From Duganella sp. BuS-21 (GTDB lineage Bacteria; Pseudomonadota; Gammaproteobacteria; Burkholderiales; Burkholderiaceae_D), in the NCBI GenBank assembly GCA_041874725.1, contig CP097466.1, positions 1,612,001-1,676,000 of the forward strand: DNA of 64,000 bases. Reading direction: 5' to 3'. The first letter of the stretch is position 1, and each line of letters opens with the position of its first letter. The translations under genes and the position numbers were made by a program. The notes beneath the pieces are model-generated. The model was not told the DNA's origin, searched no databases, and was given only the letters and a program-made list of their open reading frames with translations. Shown piece after piece: positions 1-8,742 of the stretch.

Positions 1-855
1 GCCGCCTTCCTTCAAGCCCTTGGCGGTGACGCCGGCCTTCCAGGTGCCGTTCTTCATTTGCATGAAGGAATCGTAGACGGCGTTGTCGACGCGCTTGACC
101 ATCGAGGTCAGGATGCTGCCTGGGTACAGGTGGTTCTGGTTGGAGTCCACGCCGATGGCCAGCTTGCCTTTTTCCTTGGCGGTCTGCAGCGTGCCCAGGC
201 CCGAACCGCCGGCCACGGCAAACACCACGTCGACGCCGCGATCGAACTGCGAGCGCGCCAGTTCACCGCCCTTGGCCGGGTTGTTCCACGAATCCGAGGA
301 GGTGCCGACCATGTTCGAGGTCACTTCCACCTTCGGGTTGACGGCCTTGGCGCCCTGGGTGTAACCGCAGGCGAAGGTGCGGATCAGCGGGATGTCGACA
401 CCGCCGATGAAGCCCAGCTTCTTGGACTTGGAGGCCATGGCCGCAGCCACGCCGGCCAGGTAGGAGCCTTCTTCTTCCTTGAAGGTGATGGAGTTGACGT
501 TGGCGCCTTGCGCCACGCCGTCGATCAGCACGAAATGAACTTTCGGGAATTCCTTGGCGACCTTTTGCACGGCGGCCTGCTGGGCAAAGCCGATGGCGGC
601 GATCAGGTCGAGGTTCTTGCGGGCGAGGCCGCGCATCACCTGTTCAGCCTGGGTGTCGCTGGAGGCTTGCACCTCGATGAAATTGATATTCGTTTCCTTC
701 TTGAAGCGCGTGGCGCCTTCAAAAGCGGACTGGTTGAACGACTTGTCGAACTTGCCGCCTGCGTCATACACGATGCCCAGCTTTGGGTCAGCCGCGGACG
801 CGCTGGCAGCGATAAACAGTGCTGCAACCGTCAAACTAAGTTGTGAAAGTTTCAT
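1..855 (-). CDS. BMP-family ABC transporter substrate-binding protein, 3' end cut by window
   Basis: I translated this strand by hand: the frame is open from an ATG at 855 to the window edge (285 codons, no stop seen). It starts with a Sec signal peptide (MKLSQLSLTVAALFIAASAS-AADPK), then the BMP/PnrA fold with hallmarks such as LGIVYDAGGKFDKSFN and FIGGVDIPLIRTFACGYTQG. Family knowledge: these periplasmic proteins bind purine nucleosides or related ligands for ABC importers. An AGGAG lies just before the start. The permease and ATPase genes would lie off the left edge. A nucleoside ligand fits the neighbourhood but is inferred. The C-terminal portion, typically some tens of residues, is missing. 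Confidence 0.88.
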   Translation of the reverse strand, partial: MKLSQLSLTVAALFIAASASAADPKLGIVYDAGGKFDKSFNQSAFEGATRFKKETNINFIEVQASSDTQAEQVMRGLARKNLDLIAAIGFAQQAAVQKVAKEFPKVHFVLIDGVAQGANVNSITFKEEEGSYLAGVAAAMASKSKKLGFIGGVDIPLIRTFACGYTQGAKAVNPKVEVTSNMVGTSSDSWNNPAKGGELARSQFDRGVDVVFAVAGGSGLGTLQTAKEKGKLAIGVDSNQNHLYPGSILTSMVKRVDNAVYDSFMQMKNGTWKAGVTAKGLKEGG

Positions 856-932
856 GAATAGGCTCCTGGAAGATCGATATTGTATATTTTTATTGGCCGA
901 AACATATAATTCCGCCTCGTTTACTCGTATTC

Positions 933-1012
933 CGTCGCTCCCGCGTAGGCGGGAGCCCATGATTTGCTGCGGAACCGGCCGGGCATCGATTCCCGCCTGC
1001 GCGGGAATGACG
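933..1012. repeat. REP-like palindromic doublet, copy 1 (80 bp)
   Basis: Two palindromic arms (CTCCCGC-GTAG-GCGGGAG, then ATTCCCGC-CTGC-GCGGGAAT) lie in inverted orientation around a 24-nt spacer. The total length is 80 bp, as in four other copies in the window. It lies between the convergently oriented 3' end of the transaldolase and the 5' side of the BMP gene. Confidence 0.85.
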
Positions 1013-1021
1013 CAGGCGGGT

Positions 1022-2095
1022 CTACTCGGTAAGTGCTAGCAACTTGCTAAAAGCTTGCTCGAATTGCAGCAGGCCGGCGGCCAGCAATTGCTGCCCGATT
1101 GTTTCCAGATCGATACCTTGGTGCGCCAGCTGCGCCAGCACGGCGCGTTCGGCTTCTACATTGGTGCCCAGCGCGACCTCGGCCACGCCGTGGTCGCGGA
1201 AGGCGGCCAGGGTGGCGTCCGGCACCGTGTTGATGGTGTCCGGCCCGATCAGGCCCTCGACGTAGCGCACATCGCGCTCGGCGGCGGTCTTGGTGGCGGT
1301 GCTGGCCCACAGCAGCCACTGCGGGGTGGCGCCGAAAGCGGCGAATACGCCGAAACCGCTGTCGTTCTTCCAGTCCGCGTAGGCGATGCGGGCGGCAGCG
1401 ATGGCGGCCTGGCCGCGCAGCGGGTCGGCCGGCGCCAGTAGGGCGTCCACGGCGACGTCGATACGGCTGATGAACACGCTAGCGACGCTGGCGATACGCT
1501 GCACCGACAACGTGTCCTGCAAGCGGCGTGCCAGGCCCCGGCGGTGGGCGGTGCGCACCGCGTGCACCTGGCTGGCGCTGAAAATCAGGGTCATGTTGAC
1601 GTTGATGCCGGCGTAGGTCACTTCCTCCAGCGCGGCGATGCCGGCCGGCGTGGCCGGAATCTTGATCATGGCGTTGGGGCGGGCAATCAGCTTCCACAGG
1701 CGGCGCGCCTCGGTCACGGTGGCGCTGACGTCGTGCGCCAGGCGCGGCGACACTTCAAAGCTGACAAAACCGGCGCGGCCGTCGCTGTGGTCGTACAGCG
1801 GCGCGAACAGGTCGCAGGCGCGCTGGACGTCGGGGATCACCAGCGCTTCGAAGCGCGCTTCCGGCGTGGCGTGCGCGGTGCGCAGTAGCGGCAGGGCGGC
1901 GCGATACGCGGGATCGTGCTGGATCGCCTGGTAAAAGATGGCCGGGTTGGACGTGATGCCCTGGACGCCGTCGTTGGCGATCAGCGCGGCCAATTGGCCG
2001 GAGGCGAGCAGGTCGCGGCTCAGGTTGTCGAGCCAGATTTGTTGTCCCAGGGCGCCGACTGCCTGTAGCCGGCTGTATTCGAGCATGTTGTTCAT
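1022..2095 (-). CDS. tal: transaldolase
   Basis: A 357-residue protein matching the longer 'mycobacterial/cyanobacterial' transaldolase class, not the ~317-residue E. coli TalB class. Visible motifs: TSNPAIF near residue 48, SFEVSPRLAHD near 112, and NAMIKIPATPAG near 141, whose lysine (about K145) is the expected Schiff-base residue. It transfers a dihydroxyacetone unit between sedoheptulose-7-P and glyceraldehyde-3-P in the non-oxidative pentose phosphate pathway. In this window that would help absorb pentose phosphates released from nucleosides, but the link is inferred. It lies upstream of the BMP gene on the same strand, separated by a REP doublet. Confidence 0.93.
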   Translation of the reverse strand: MNNMLEYSRLQAVGALGQQIWLDNLSRDLLASGQLAALIANDGVQGITSNPAIFYQAIQHDPAYRAALPLLRTAHATPEARFEALVIPDVQRACDLFAPLYDHSDGRAGFVSFEVSPRLAHDVSATVTEARRLWKLIARPNAMIKIPATPAGIAALEEVTYAGINVNMTLIFSASQVHAVRTAHRRGLARRLQDTLSVQRIASVASVFISRIDVAVDALLAPADPLRGQAAIAAARIAYADWKNDSGFGVFAAFGATPQWLLWASTATKTAAERDVRYVEGLIGPDTINTVPDATLAAFRDHGVAEVALGTNVEAERAVLAQLAHQGIDLETIGQQLLAAGLLQFEQAFSKLLALTE

Positions 2096-2483
2096 CTACC
2101 GTTCCAAGAATGTATGTCGCACTGCAACAACACGGCCCGCCGAATTAAATTTTTTTATCTTGTTGCTTTTTTGTCCGTTTGGAAAAAAATACACGCAGTG
2201 GCGGGCCGCTGCTTTTGCCCTCTCCCAGAGGGAAAGTGGCTTCCGCCCTAGCGTTCAGGGCAGCCCACTACTATGCCCTAGCGCCGATATGTAGGACAAA
2301 TTCGTTTTTTCTTGGTTATTTATTCAAAATAAATATGAATCAAGATCCTACCAAAGCTGGGTTTGCTGCCATTTTTTCCGTGCTAGCATGGTTGATAATT
2401 TGTATATCGATATGCGCTATCGTTCAGTTTCGATACACATTTAACAAGAAAAATCCAACTACACAATGACGGGAGCAGGACAT
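2096..2483. other. intergenic region between tal and a TonB-dependent receptor
   Basis: This 388-bp divergent spacer is clearly AT-richer than its flanks. It has T/A tracts around 2150-2190 and 2305-2335 and a small CCCTCTCCC/AGAGGG hairpin near 2219. It presumably carries both promoters. I find no convincing operator. A possible small ORF at 2335-2469 is listed separately. Confidence 0.5.
2335..2469 (+). CDS. possible 44-residue single-pass membrane protein
   Basis: The ORF from ATG 2335 encodes MNQDPTKAGFAAIFSV followed by a hydrophobic stretch (LAWLIICISICAIVQF) and a basic tail (RYTFNKKNPTTQ). Its stop at 2467-2469 lies just before the start chosen for the receptor gene. A short acidic/polar N-terminus, one membrane helix and a basic C-terminus is a plausible small-protein layout. 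No good ribosome binding site is visible and I recognise no family. It could equally be the AT-rich leader of the receptor gene. Confidence 0.25.
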   Translation: MNQDPTKAGFAAIFSVLAWLIICISICAIVQFRYTFNKKNPTTQ

Positions 2484-4760
2484 ATGAGCAAGCAACGCAG
2501 TTTCGCAGTGCGGTCGCTGATCGCACTGGCTGTCGCCAGCACTTTGCCGCTGGCATACGCGCAGGACACTGAAACCGCTGGTAAAGACCAGCTGGAAACG
2601 GTGATCGTGACGGCGCAGCGCCGCGCGGAAAACATCAAGGACGTGCCGATGTCGATCGCCACCATCAAGGGCGACAAGCTGGACGCGCTGACCGCCGGCG
2701 CCGGCGACATCCGCGTGCTGTCCGGCCGTTCGCCGTCGCTCAACATCGAGTCCGACTACGGCCGCGCCTTCCCGCGCTTCTATATTCGCGGCCTGGGCAA
2801 CACCGACTTCGACCTGAACGCTTCGCAGCCGGTCGGCTACGTGATGGACGACATCGTCATGGAAAACGCCATGCTGAAGGGCTTCCCGGTGTTCGACGTC
2901 GACCAGGTCGAGGTGCTGCGCGGCCCACAGGGCACGCTGTTCGGCCGCAACTCGCCGGCCGGCGTCATCAAGTTCGACTCGGCCAAGCCGGTCTTCAAGC
3001 AGGAAGGCTATCTGCAACTGGGCGTGGGCAACTACTCGGCCAAGACGGCTGAAGGCGCGTTCAACATCCCGCTCAGCGACACCGTGGCGCTGCGCTTCGC
3101 CGGCACCAGCCAGCACCGCGACAACCGCGTGCACAACACCAATCCAACGCCGAACAAAGGCACCCAGGACTTCGAAGGCTACGGCGACAACGCTTTCCGC
3201 CTGCAGGCGCTGGTCAAGCCGAACAAGGACTTCGAGGCGCTGTTCAACTACCACCAGCGCAACTACCACGGCAGCGCCACGCTGTTCCGCGCCAACATCC
3301 TCAAGCAGGGCACCAACGACCTGGTGGACGGCTTCGACTACGGCTCCTACCCGACCGACGGCGTCAACTACCAGAAGCTGAAAACTCAGGGTGGCAGCAT
3401 CCGCCTGAAGTACAACCTGGCCGACATCACGCTGCACTCGATCACCGGCTACGAAAAGCTGAAGTTCAACAGCCGCGCCGACGTGGACGGCGGCTACGGC
3501 GCCGTGTTCGCGCCACCATCGGGCCCGGGCCGCATTCCGTTCCCGGTCGAAACCGCCGACCTGCTGCCTAACCACAAGCAGTTCTCGCAGGAGTTCCGCG
3601 CCGAGTCGAACTACAGCGGTCCGCTGCAGTGGATCGGCGGCCTGTACTACTTCAACGAAAACATCCAGATCGACAGTATCAGCTTCAACAGCCTGGCGCC
3701 GGGCAATCCGCAGAACGTCGCCTACGCGCTGCAGTACCAGAAGGCCAAGTCGTGGGCGGCTTTCGGCGCGCTGAACTACACCGTGTCCGACAAGCTGAAA
3801 GTGCGCGGCGGCCTGCGCTACACCGACGACAAGAAGGATTTCTTCGCCTCGCGCACCGACTTCGACGCCAGCAACAAGCTGGTCACCATCCCGCACACGC
3901 TGGACGCCAAGTCGACCAACGTCAGCTGGGATCTGAGCGGTACCTACGAACTGAGCAAGAGCACCAACGCCTTTGCCCGCGTCGCCACCGGCTACCGCGC
4001 ACCGTCGATGCAGGGCCGCCTGAACGGCCTGGGCGACGTGCCGTCGCAAGCCGGCGCCGAGAAAGCGCTGTCGTATGAGGCCGGCATCAAGCAGGACTTG
4101 TTCGAGAAGCGCGCGCGCCTGAGCGCCACCGTGTTCCAGTACCGCATGAAGGACAAACAGCTGACCGCCGGCAGCGGCACCGTCAACATGAACCAGCTGA
4201 TCAACGCCGACAAGGTGACCGGTCACGGTATCGAGCTGGACCTGCAAGCCAACCTCGGCTACGGCTTCAGCGGCTCGGTGGGCTACAGCTTCAACGACAC
4301 CGAGATCAAGGACAAGGATCTGCGCGTCCAGTACTGCGGCAACCTGGCCAATAATGCCGGCCTCGGCTGCACCCCGACCAATCCGATGGCGGTGGGCTTC
4401 CCTGGCAATGTCCTGATCGATGGCAACGACCTGCCGCGCGCGCCGCGTCACCAGGCCAACTTCACGCTGAAGTACAGCACCGAAGTGGCCAACGGCGAAC
4501 TGTACGCGATGACCGACTGGAGCTACCGCAGCAAGTACAACTTCTTCCTGTACACCGCCACCGAGTACACTGCCAAGCCGCTGACCGAGGGCGGCGTACG
4601 CGTCGGCTACAAGTGGGGTAATGGCAAGTATGAAGTGGCAGCCTTCGGCCGCAACATCACCGACAAGATCGTCGCGCTCAGCGCCATCGAGTTCGATAAC
4701 CTGACCGGCATGCTGAACGAGCCACGCACCTACGGCGCAACGTTCAAGGTCAACTTCTAA
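2484..4760 (+). CDS. TonB-dependent outer-membrane receptor
   Basis: A 758-residue receptor. I chose ATG 2484 over the in-frame ATG at 2466 because GGAGCAGG sits about 6 nt upstream and the protein then begins with a clean signal peptide (MSKQRSFAVRSLIALAVAST, cleavage after LAYA). A TonB-box-like LETVIVTAQRR follows. The plug domain shows FYIRGLGNTDF and VEVLRGPQGTLFGRNSPAG, and the C-terminal beta-barrel ends in ATFKVNF with a terminal Phe. It imports a ligand across the outer membrane using TonB energy. The substrate cannot be read from sequence. A terminator follows at 4779. Confidence 0.92.
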   Translation: MSKQRSFAVRSLIALAVASTLPLAYAQDTETAGKDQLETVIVTAQRRAENIKDVPMSIATIKGDKLDALTAGAGDIRVLSGRSPSLNIESDYGRAFPRFYIRGLGNTDFDLNASQPVGYVMDDIVMENAMLKGFPVFDVDQVEVLRGPQGTLFGRNSPAGVIKFDSAKPVFKQEGYLQLGVGNYSAKTAEGAFNIPLSDTVALRFAGTSQHRDNRVHNTNPTPNKGTQDFEGYGDNAFRLQALVKPNKDFEALFNYHQRNYHGSATLFRANILKQGTNDLVDGFDYGSYPTDGVNYQKLKTQGGSIRLKYNLADITLHSITGYEKLKFNSRADVDGGYGAVFAPPSGPGRIPFPVETADLLPNHKQFSQEFRAESNYSGPLQWIGGLYYFNENIQIDSISFNSLAPGNPQNVAYALQYQKAKSWAAFGALNYTVSDKLKVRGGLRYTDDKKDFFASRTDFDASNKLVTIPHTLDAKSTNVSWDLSGTYELSKSTNAFARVATGYRAPSMQGRLNGLGDVPSQAGAEKALSYEAGIKQDLFEKRARLSATVFQYRMKDKQLTAGSGTVNMNQLINADKVTGHGIELDLQANLGYGFSGSVGYSFNDTEIKDKDLRVQYCGNLANNAGLGCTPTNPMAVGFPGNVLIDGNDLPRAPRHQANFTLKYSTEVANGELYAMTDWSYRSKYNFFLYTATEYTAKPLTEGGVRVGYKWGNGKYEVAAFGRNITDKIVALSAIEFDNLTGMLNEPRTYGATFKVNF

Positions 4761-4778
4761 GCCTCGCTTTGCTTGAGC

Positions 4779-4820
4779 ATCCCCGCACGCCGCACGCCGC
4801 ACGGTGGGCGGGGATTTTTT
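4779..4820 (+). terminator. Rho-independent terminator after the receptor gene
   Basis: An ATCCCCGC / GCGGGGAT stem is followed by TTTTTT, 19 nt after the receptor stop codon. The loop between the arms is long (about 21 nt) and itself rich in CGC repeats. Confidence 0.75.
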
Positions 4821-4959
4821 CAGTGTGGTTTGACTGGTTGCCGCCAGGCGCACGCGTCACGGCCAGATCGTTTTCGCGTCAGCAATGCTGCTGCTCTCGA
4901 TCAGATCCAGATAGTGCGGGAAGCTGCGGCGCTCCGATGCTTGATGGTCACGCGGCCCC

Positions 4960-6681
4960 CTAATACTGCTGCCACTCCTCCGCGTCGGTTTTGCTCTGCT
5001 CCTTTGCGCCGCGCGCGGCGGGCGCCTTGATTGCTTTGGTGGGCCGCTTGGGCACCGCCACAGCGGCAAGGCGCGCGGCCGGGGCCGGCGTCGACACCGT
5101 TTTTATCTCGGCATGTTGTCCCAACTGGAACACGCTGACAACCCCGGACAGTTCTTGCGCCTGCTCCTGCATGGAGCTGGCCGCCGCCGACGCCTGTTCC
5201 ACCAGCGCCGCGTTCTGCTGGGTCACTTCATCCATTTGCGAAATCGCCGAATTGATCTGCTCGATACCCATGGTTTGCTGCACGCTGGCCGAGGCGATCG
5301 CGCTCATGATGTCGGTCACGCGGTTAATCGACTGCACAATATCGACCATGGTCACGCCGGCGGCGTCCACCAATTTGCCGCCCGCATCGACCTTGCTGAC
5401 GGAATCGTCGATCAAGGCCTTGATCTCCTTGGCCGCAGCGGCGGAGCGGTGTGCCAGGTTGCGCACCTCGGTGGCGACCACGGCGAAGCCGCGGCCCTGC
5501 TCTCCGGCCCGGGCCGCTTCCACAGCGGCGTTCAGCGCCAGGATATTGGTTTGAAACGCAATGCCATCGATGACGCCGATGATATCGACGATCTTGTTGG
5601 ACGAGTCGTTGATCGAAGCCATGGTATCGACCACCTGCGCCACCACCGAGCCGCCTTTGACCGCCACCGCAGCCGCCGATACGGCGAGCTCGTTGGCCTG
5701 CCGCGCGTTGTCGGCGTTTTGCTTGACGGTGCTGGTCAGCTCCTCCATCGACGACGCCGTCTCCTCCAGTGAACTGGCTTGCTCCTCCGTGCGGGTGGAC
5801 AGGTCGAGGTTGCCCGCTGCGATTTGATTGGAGGATGTGGCGATGGTATCGGTACCGGCCCGCACCCGGCCGACGATATCGGCTAGCTGATTGCGCATCA
5901 GTTTCATGGACGACATCAAATTGGTGTCGTCGCCTTGGCGTACCTGAATATCGGTATCCAATCTCCCGCTCGCGATATCTTTGGCGACGGACATTGCGTA
6001 GGTGGGCTCGCCGCCCAATTGCTTCAAGATACTGCGGGCGATGGCCAAGCCGGCGCCGATCGAGCCCAGAACGCCAATGACGGCCATGATGATGATTAAT
6101 ATCCTGCTATCGGCGTATTGCTCGTGCGCCATGTTGGCGGTCTGATTACTGGATTTTATTTCATAATCCCTGAACTCTATCAGGGTATTGACCCATTTAT
6201 CCAGGGCCGGCCCAGTCTCATTCATCAACAGCTCGGGCGCGGCGGCGTCGTTGGCAAAACCCAGCGCGAACGATTTTTTAACCAGGGGTAATGCTGCCGC
6301 CTTCACGTCGGCTATTTTTACCAGATAGCTTTTTTCCTCGGGGCTGGAATTGGGATCGGCGAGGAATATTTTATTCAGATCGGCTGAAAATATTTCATAT
6401 TGTTTTAAACTGTTGTCGAATGCCTCCTTCTCCTTCGTCATTCTCGGGACGTCGTTCAGGATCGTGACGTTGCGCATGGCAGCAGATGCTTTTTGCGCCT
6501 CGCCCAGCGCCTGCGAAATAATATTCGACTCGGTTGCATTAAAATCCACCGTTACAATCAGCGACTGATTTAACGCGGCCAACCTGCTGAGGCTCAGTAT
6601 TGAAACAGTGATCAAGATCAACAGCCCGATACCAAACCCGATCGCGAGCCGCGTTTGCACCGTGAAATTGGAAAACGACAT
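4960..6681 (-). CDS. methyl-accepting chemotaxis protein
   Basis: A 573-residue chemoreceptor. The start at 6681 ([17 protein letters not shown]) is preceded by a GGAG. An upstream extension to 6834 exists but lacks receptor-like sequence. Layout: TM1 about residues 13-32, a periplasmic four-helix-bundle-type sensor to about 185, TM2 near 190-212, HAMP, then a long signalling coiled coil with the conserved tip [20 protein letters not shown] and [15 protein letters not shown]. The C-terminus ends EEWQQY, which resembles the WxxF/Y tether used to bind CheR/CheB. The gene is monocistronic and convergent with the receptor gene. The ligand is unknown. Confidence 0.93.
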   Translation of the reverse strand: MSFSNFTVQTRLAIGFGIGLLILITVSILSLSRLAALNQSLIVTVDFNATESNIISQALGEAQKASAAMRNVTILNDVPRMTKEKEAFDNSLKQYEIFSADLNKIFLADPNSSPEEKSYLVKIADVKAAALPLVKKSFALGFANDAAAPELLMNETGPALDKWVNTLIEFRDYEIKSSNQTANMAHEQYADSRILIIIMAVIGVLGSIGAGLAIARSILKQLGGEPTYAMSVAKDIASGRLDTDIQVRQGDDTNLMSSMKLMRNQLADIVGRVRAGTDTIATSSNQIAAGNLDLSTRTEEQASSLEETASSMEELTSTVKQNADNARQANELAVSAAAVAVKGGSVVAQVVDTMASINDSSNKIVDIIGVIDGIAFQTNILALNAAVEAARAGEQGRGFAVVATEVRNLAHRSAAAAKEIKALIDDSVSKVDAGGKLVDAAGVTMVDIVQSINRVTDIMSAIASASVQQTMGIEQINSAISQMDEVTQQNAALVEQASAAASSMQEQAQELSGVVSVFQLGQHAEIKTVSTPAPAARLAAVAVPKRPTKAIKAPAARGAKEQSKTDAEEWQQY

Positions 6682-7056
6682 TTTGCTATCTCCACTAGAA
6701 TTTGATTCATGGAAATACTGCTTCGAGAAAATTTCCTTCTGGATAATCCTACACCGCTGCCATGTAGAGTGCAACGTGAGTGTGGGATTTAACAAGTCAA
6801 GTTGAACGCCGAGCGGCAGCTCGCTGTCCGCCAATCAGCCCGAAGACCTTGGTGTGGAAATCTGCTGACATTCAGTGAGTTAGCGCCGGGCTGGTCAGCC
6901 GCCGCGCAATCGCGTTTACTTTCGTCTGTTGTGTGAGCCGATCAGGCAGGCAGCGCGAGGTTTGTGATATAAGCAGCGACGCTCCCGCCATACCGACTGT
7001 GTATCGGGGAATAACGCAATACGGTAGGCGGGAATTTTCTTATTTGGGAGCCTGAC
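6682..7056. other. intergenic region between the chemoreceptor and DUF969 genes
   Basis: This 375-bp divergent spacer is AT-rich on the chemoreceptor side (6690-6790). Towards the DUF969 gene it contains a near-perfect inverted repeat (6983-7033, listed separately). I see no further gene; the short ORFs here look random. Confidence 0.5.
6983..7033 (+). promoter_or_regulatory. leader hairpin upstream of the DUF969 gene
   Basis: TCCCGCC-A-TACCG pairs with CGGTA-GGCGGGA. This gives a 12-bp stem with a single bulged A, a 26-nt loop, and ATTTTCTTATTT directly downstream. It ends 24 nt before the start codon. It could be an attenuator-like leader or a lone palindromic repeat; function is inference. 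Confidence 0.4.
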
Positions 7057-7746
7057 TTGGAACATTCCGTTGTTAATTTATGGCCGCTGCTGGGTGTGAC
7101 CGTTATCATTGCGGGCTTCGCCTTGCGCGCGCATCCTGTGCTGGTGGTGATCGCCGCCTGCGTGGTCACCGGCGTCACGGCCGCCATGCCGATGGAGCAG
7201 TTGCTGGCCACGCTGGGCACGGCCTTTATCAAGACGCGCAACCTGCCGCTGATCCTGCTGCTGCCGATCGCCGCCATCGGCCTGCTCGAGCGTCACGGCC
7301 TGAAGGAGCATGCGCAGGCTTCCATCGCGCGCATCCGTTCGGCCACTACGGGCCGCCTGCTGATCGTCTACCTGGCGATCCGCGAGCTCAGCGCCGCCTT
7401 CGGCCTGACCAGCATCGGCGGCCACGCCAGCATGGTGCGGCCATTGATCGCGCCGATGGCCGAAGGCGCGGCCGAGGTGCGCTATCCGAACGTGCCGCTG
7501 GAGATGCGCCACCGCATCCGCGCCATGGCCGCCGCCACCGATAATGTCGGCCTGTTTTTCGGCGAGGATATCTTCGTCGCCTTCGGCGCCATCGTGCTGA
7601 TGCAAACCATCCTGCACGGCGAGGGCATCGAGGTCGATCCGCTGCACATGGCGCTGTGGGGCATACCGACGGCGATCTGCGCCTTCGTCATTCACGCGTG
7701 GCGGCTGTACCGGCTCGACGCCGAGATCGCCCGGAGCGCAACATGA
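7057..7746 (+). CDS. DUF969 family membrane protein
   Basis: A 229-residue, very hydrophobic protein. It begins at a TTG (7057) preceded by GGGAG at a 6-nt spacing; no ATG fits. Several membrane helices are evident (LLGVTVIIAGFAL, LVVIAACVVTGV, LPLILLLPIAAIGLL). Conserved-looking segments include ERHGLKEHAQ and AFGLTSIGGHASMVRPLIAPMAEGA. Its stop overlaps the next start (ATGA). Family knowledge: DUF969 and DUF979 occur together and are thought to form a permease pair, often beside 5-oxoproline genes. Here they sit with a pyroglutamyl peptidase, so uptake of 5-oxoproline or pyroglutamyl compounds is a reasonable inference. Confidence 0.85.
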   Translation: MEHSVVNLWPLLGVTVIIAGFALRAHPVLVVIAACVVTGVTAAMPMEQLLATLGTAFIKTRNLPLILLLPIAAIGLLERHGLKEHAQASIARIRSATTGRLLIVYLAIRELSAAFGLTSIGGHASMVRPLIAPMAEGAAEVRYPNVPLEMRHRIRAMAAATDNVGLFFGEDIFVAFGAIVLMQTILHGEGIEVDPLHMALWGIPTAICAFVIHAWRLYRLDAEIARSAT

Positions 7747-8699
7747 TCGTCACGCTCGATTATTTCTACTATGTGCTGGGGGCGATGCTGCTGGTGGTCG
7801 CTTACATGGCGCTGCGTGACCAGCACAATCCGAAGCGCTACAGCAGCGCCATGTTCTGGGGCCTGTACGCCGTGATCTACCTGGCCGGCGAGCAGTTGCC
7901 GCCGGTGGCGGCCGGTGTGCTGATGGTGGTGATGGCGCTGATCGCCGGCTTCGGCGGCGTGGCGTTGGGCCGTTACGGCGACCGCAGCGAACAGGACCGC
8001 CGCAGCAGCGCGCAGCGACTCGGCAATAAACTGCTGATCCCGGCGCTGCTGATTCCGATCACCACCGTGATCGGCTCGACGCTGTTCAAGGACGTCAAGT
8101 GGGACGGCCTGTTCCTGCTCGACCCGAAAAATCTGACGCTGGTGAGCCTCGGCATCGGCTCGTTGTGTGCCGTCGCCACGGCCTGCTGGCTGACGCGCTC
8201 GACGCCCGTGCAGGCCATGCGCGAATCGCGTCGCCTGATCGACCATCTCGGCTGGGCGGTGGTGCTACCGCACATGCTGGCGGTGCTGGGCCTGCTGTTC
8301 ACCGAGGCCGGCATGGGCAAGGCGGTGGCGCACGTAGTCACCTCGTACATCAATATGGACATCCGCCTGGTGGCGGTGGCGGTGTACTGCGTCGGCATGG
8401 CGCTGTTCACCATTATCATGGGCAACGGCTTCGCGGCCTTCCCGGTGATGGCGGGCGGTGTCGGCATTCCGGTGCTGGTCGGCGTGTACCATGCGAACCC
8501 GGCGGTGATGGCGGCGATCGGCATGTTCAGCGCCTATTGCGGCACCCTGATGACGCCGATGGCGGCCAATTTCAACATTGTTCCGGCGGCATTACTTGAA
8601 CTGCCCGACAAGAACGCCGTGGTGAAAATCCAGGTGCCCACGGCGTTGCCGATATTGTTAGCAAATATTGCTTTGCTTTATTTTTTGATGAATATGTGA
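7743..8699 (+). CDS. DUF979 family membrane protein
   Basis: A 318-residue polytopic membrane protein starting at ATG 7743, overlapping the DUF969 stop by 4 nt, so translation is probably coupled. About eight or nine hydrophobic segments are visible (for example VLGAMLLVVAYMAL, AGVLMVVMALIAGFGGVAL, LLIPALLIPITTVIGSTLF, LVAVAVYCVGMALFTIIMG). Glycine-rich GNGFAAFPVMAGGVGIPVLV and MFSAYCGTLMTPMAANFNIVPAAL look like transport-core loops. It is the usual partner of DUF969. The function is not experimentally known to me; a two-component permease is likely. Confidence 0.85.
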   Translation: MIVTLDYFYYVLGAMLLVVAYMALRDQHNPKRYSSAMFWGLYAVIYLAGEQLPPVAAGVLMVVMALIAGFGGVALGRYGDRSEQDRRSSAQRLGNKLLIPALLIPITTVIGSTLFKDVKWDGLFLLDPKNLTLVSLGIGSLCAVATACWLTRSTPVQAMRESRRLIDHLGWAVVLPHMLAVLGLLFTEAGMGKAVAHVVTSYINMDIRLVAVAVYCVGMALFTIIMGNGFAAFPVMAGGVGIPVLVGVYHANPAVMAAIGMFSAYCGTLMTPMAANFNIVPAALLELPDKNAVVKIQVPTALPILLANIALLYFLMNM

Positions 8700-8742
8700 G
8701 ACGCTCTCGCTTTGCTAGCACAGCATCACGGAGTAAGGCAAG

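Noticed and set aside
58..846. 262-codon open frame on the plus strand at the left edge
   Set aside because: It is the antisense shadow of the BMP-family gene on the minus strand, which has a signal peptide, RBS and recognisable family sequence.
933..1012. CRISPR-like appearance of the GCGGGAAT repeats
   Set aside because: The copies are dispersed over 60 kb, come in inverted pairs and have no regular spacer array; they are REP-type elements.
2424..4853. 809-codon minus-strand frame opposite the first TonB receptor
   Set aside because: Composition (runs of VGA, RH, QRL) is typical of antisense frames in GC-rich genes, and the opposite strand encodes an unmistakable receptor.
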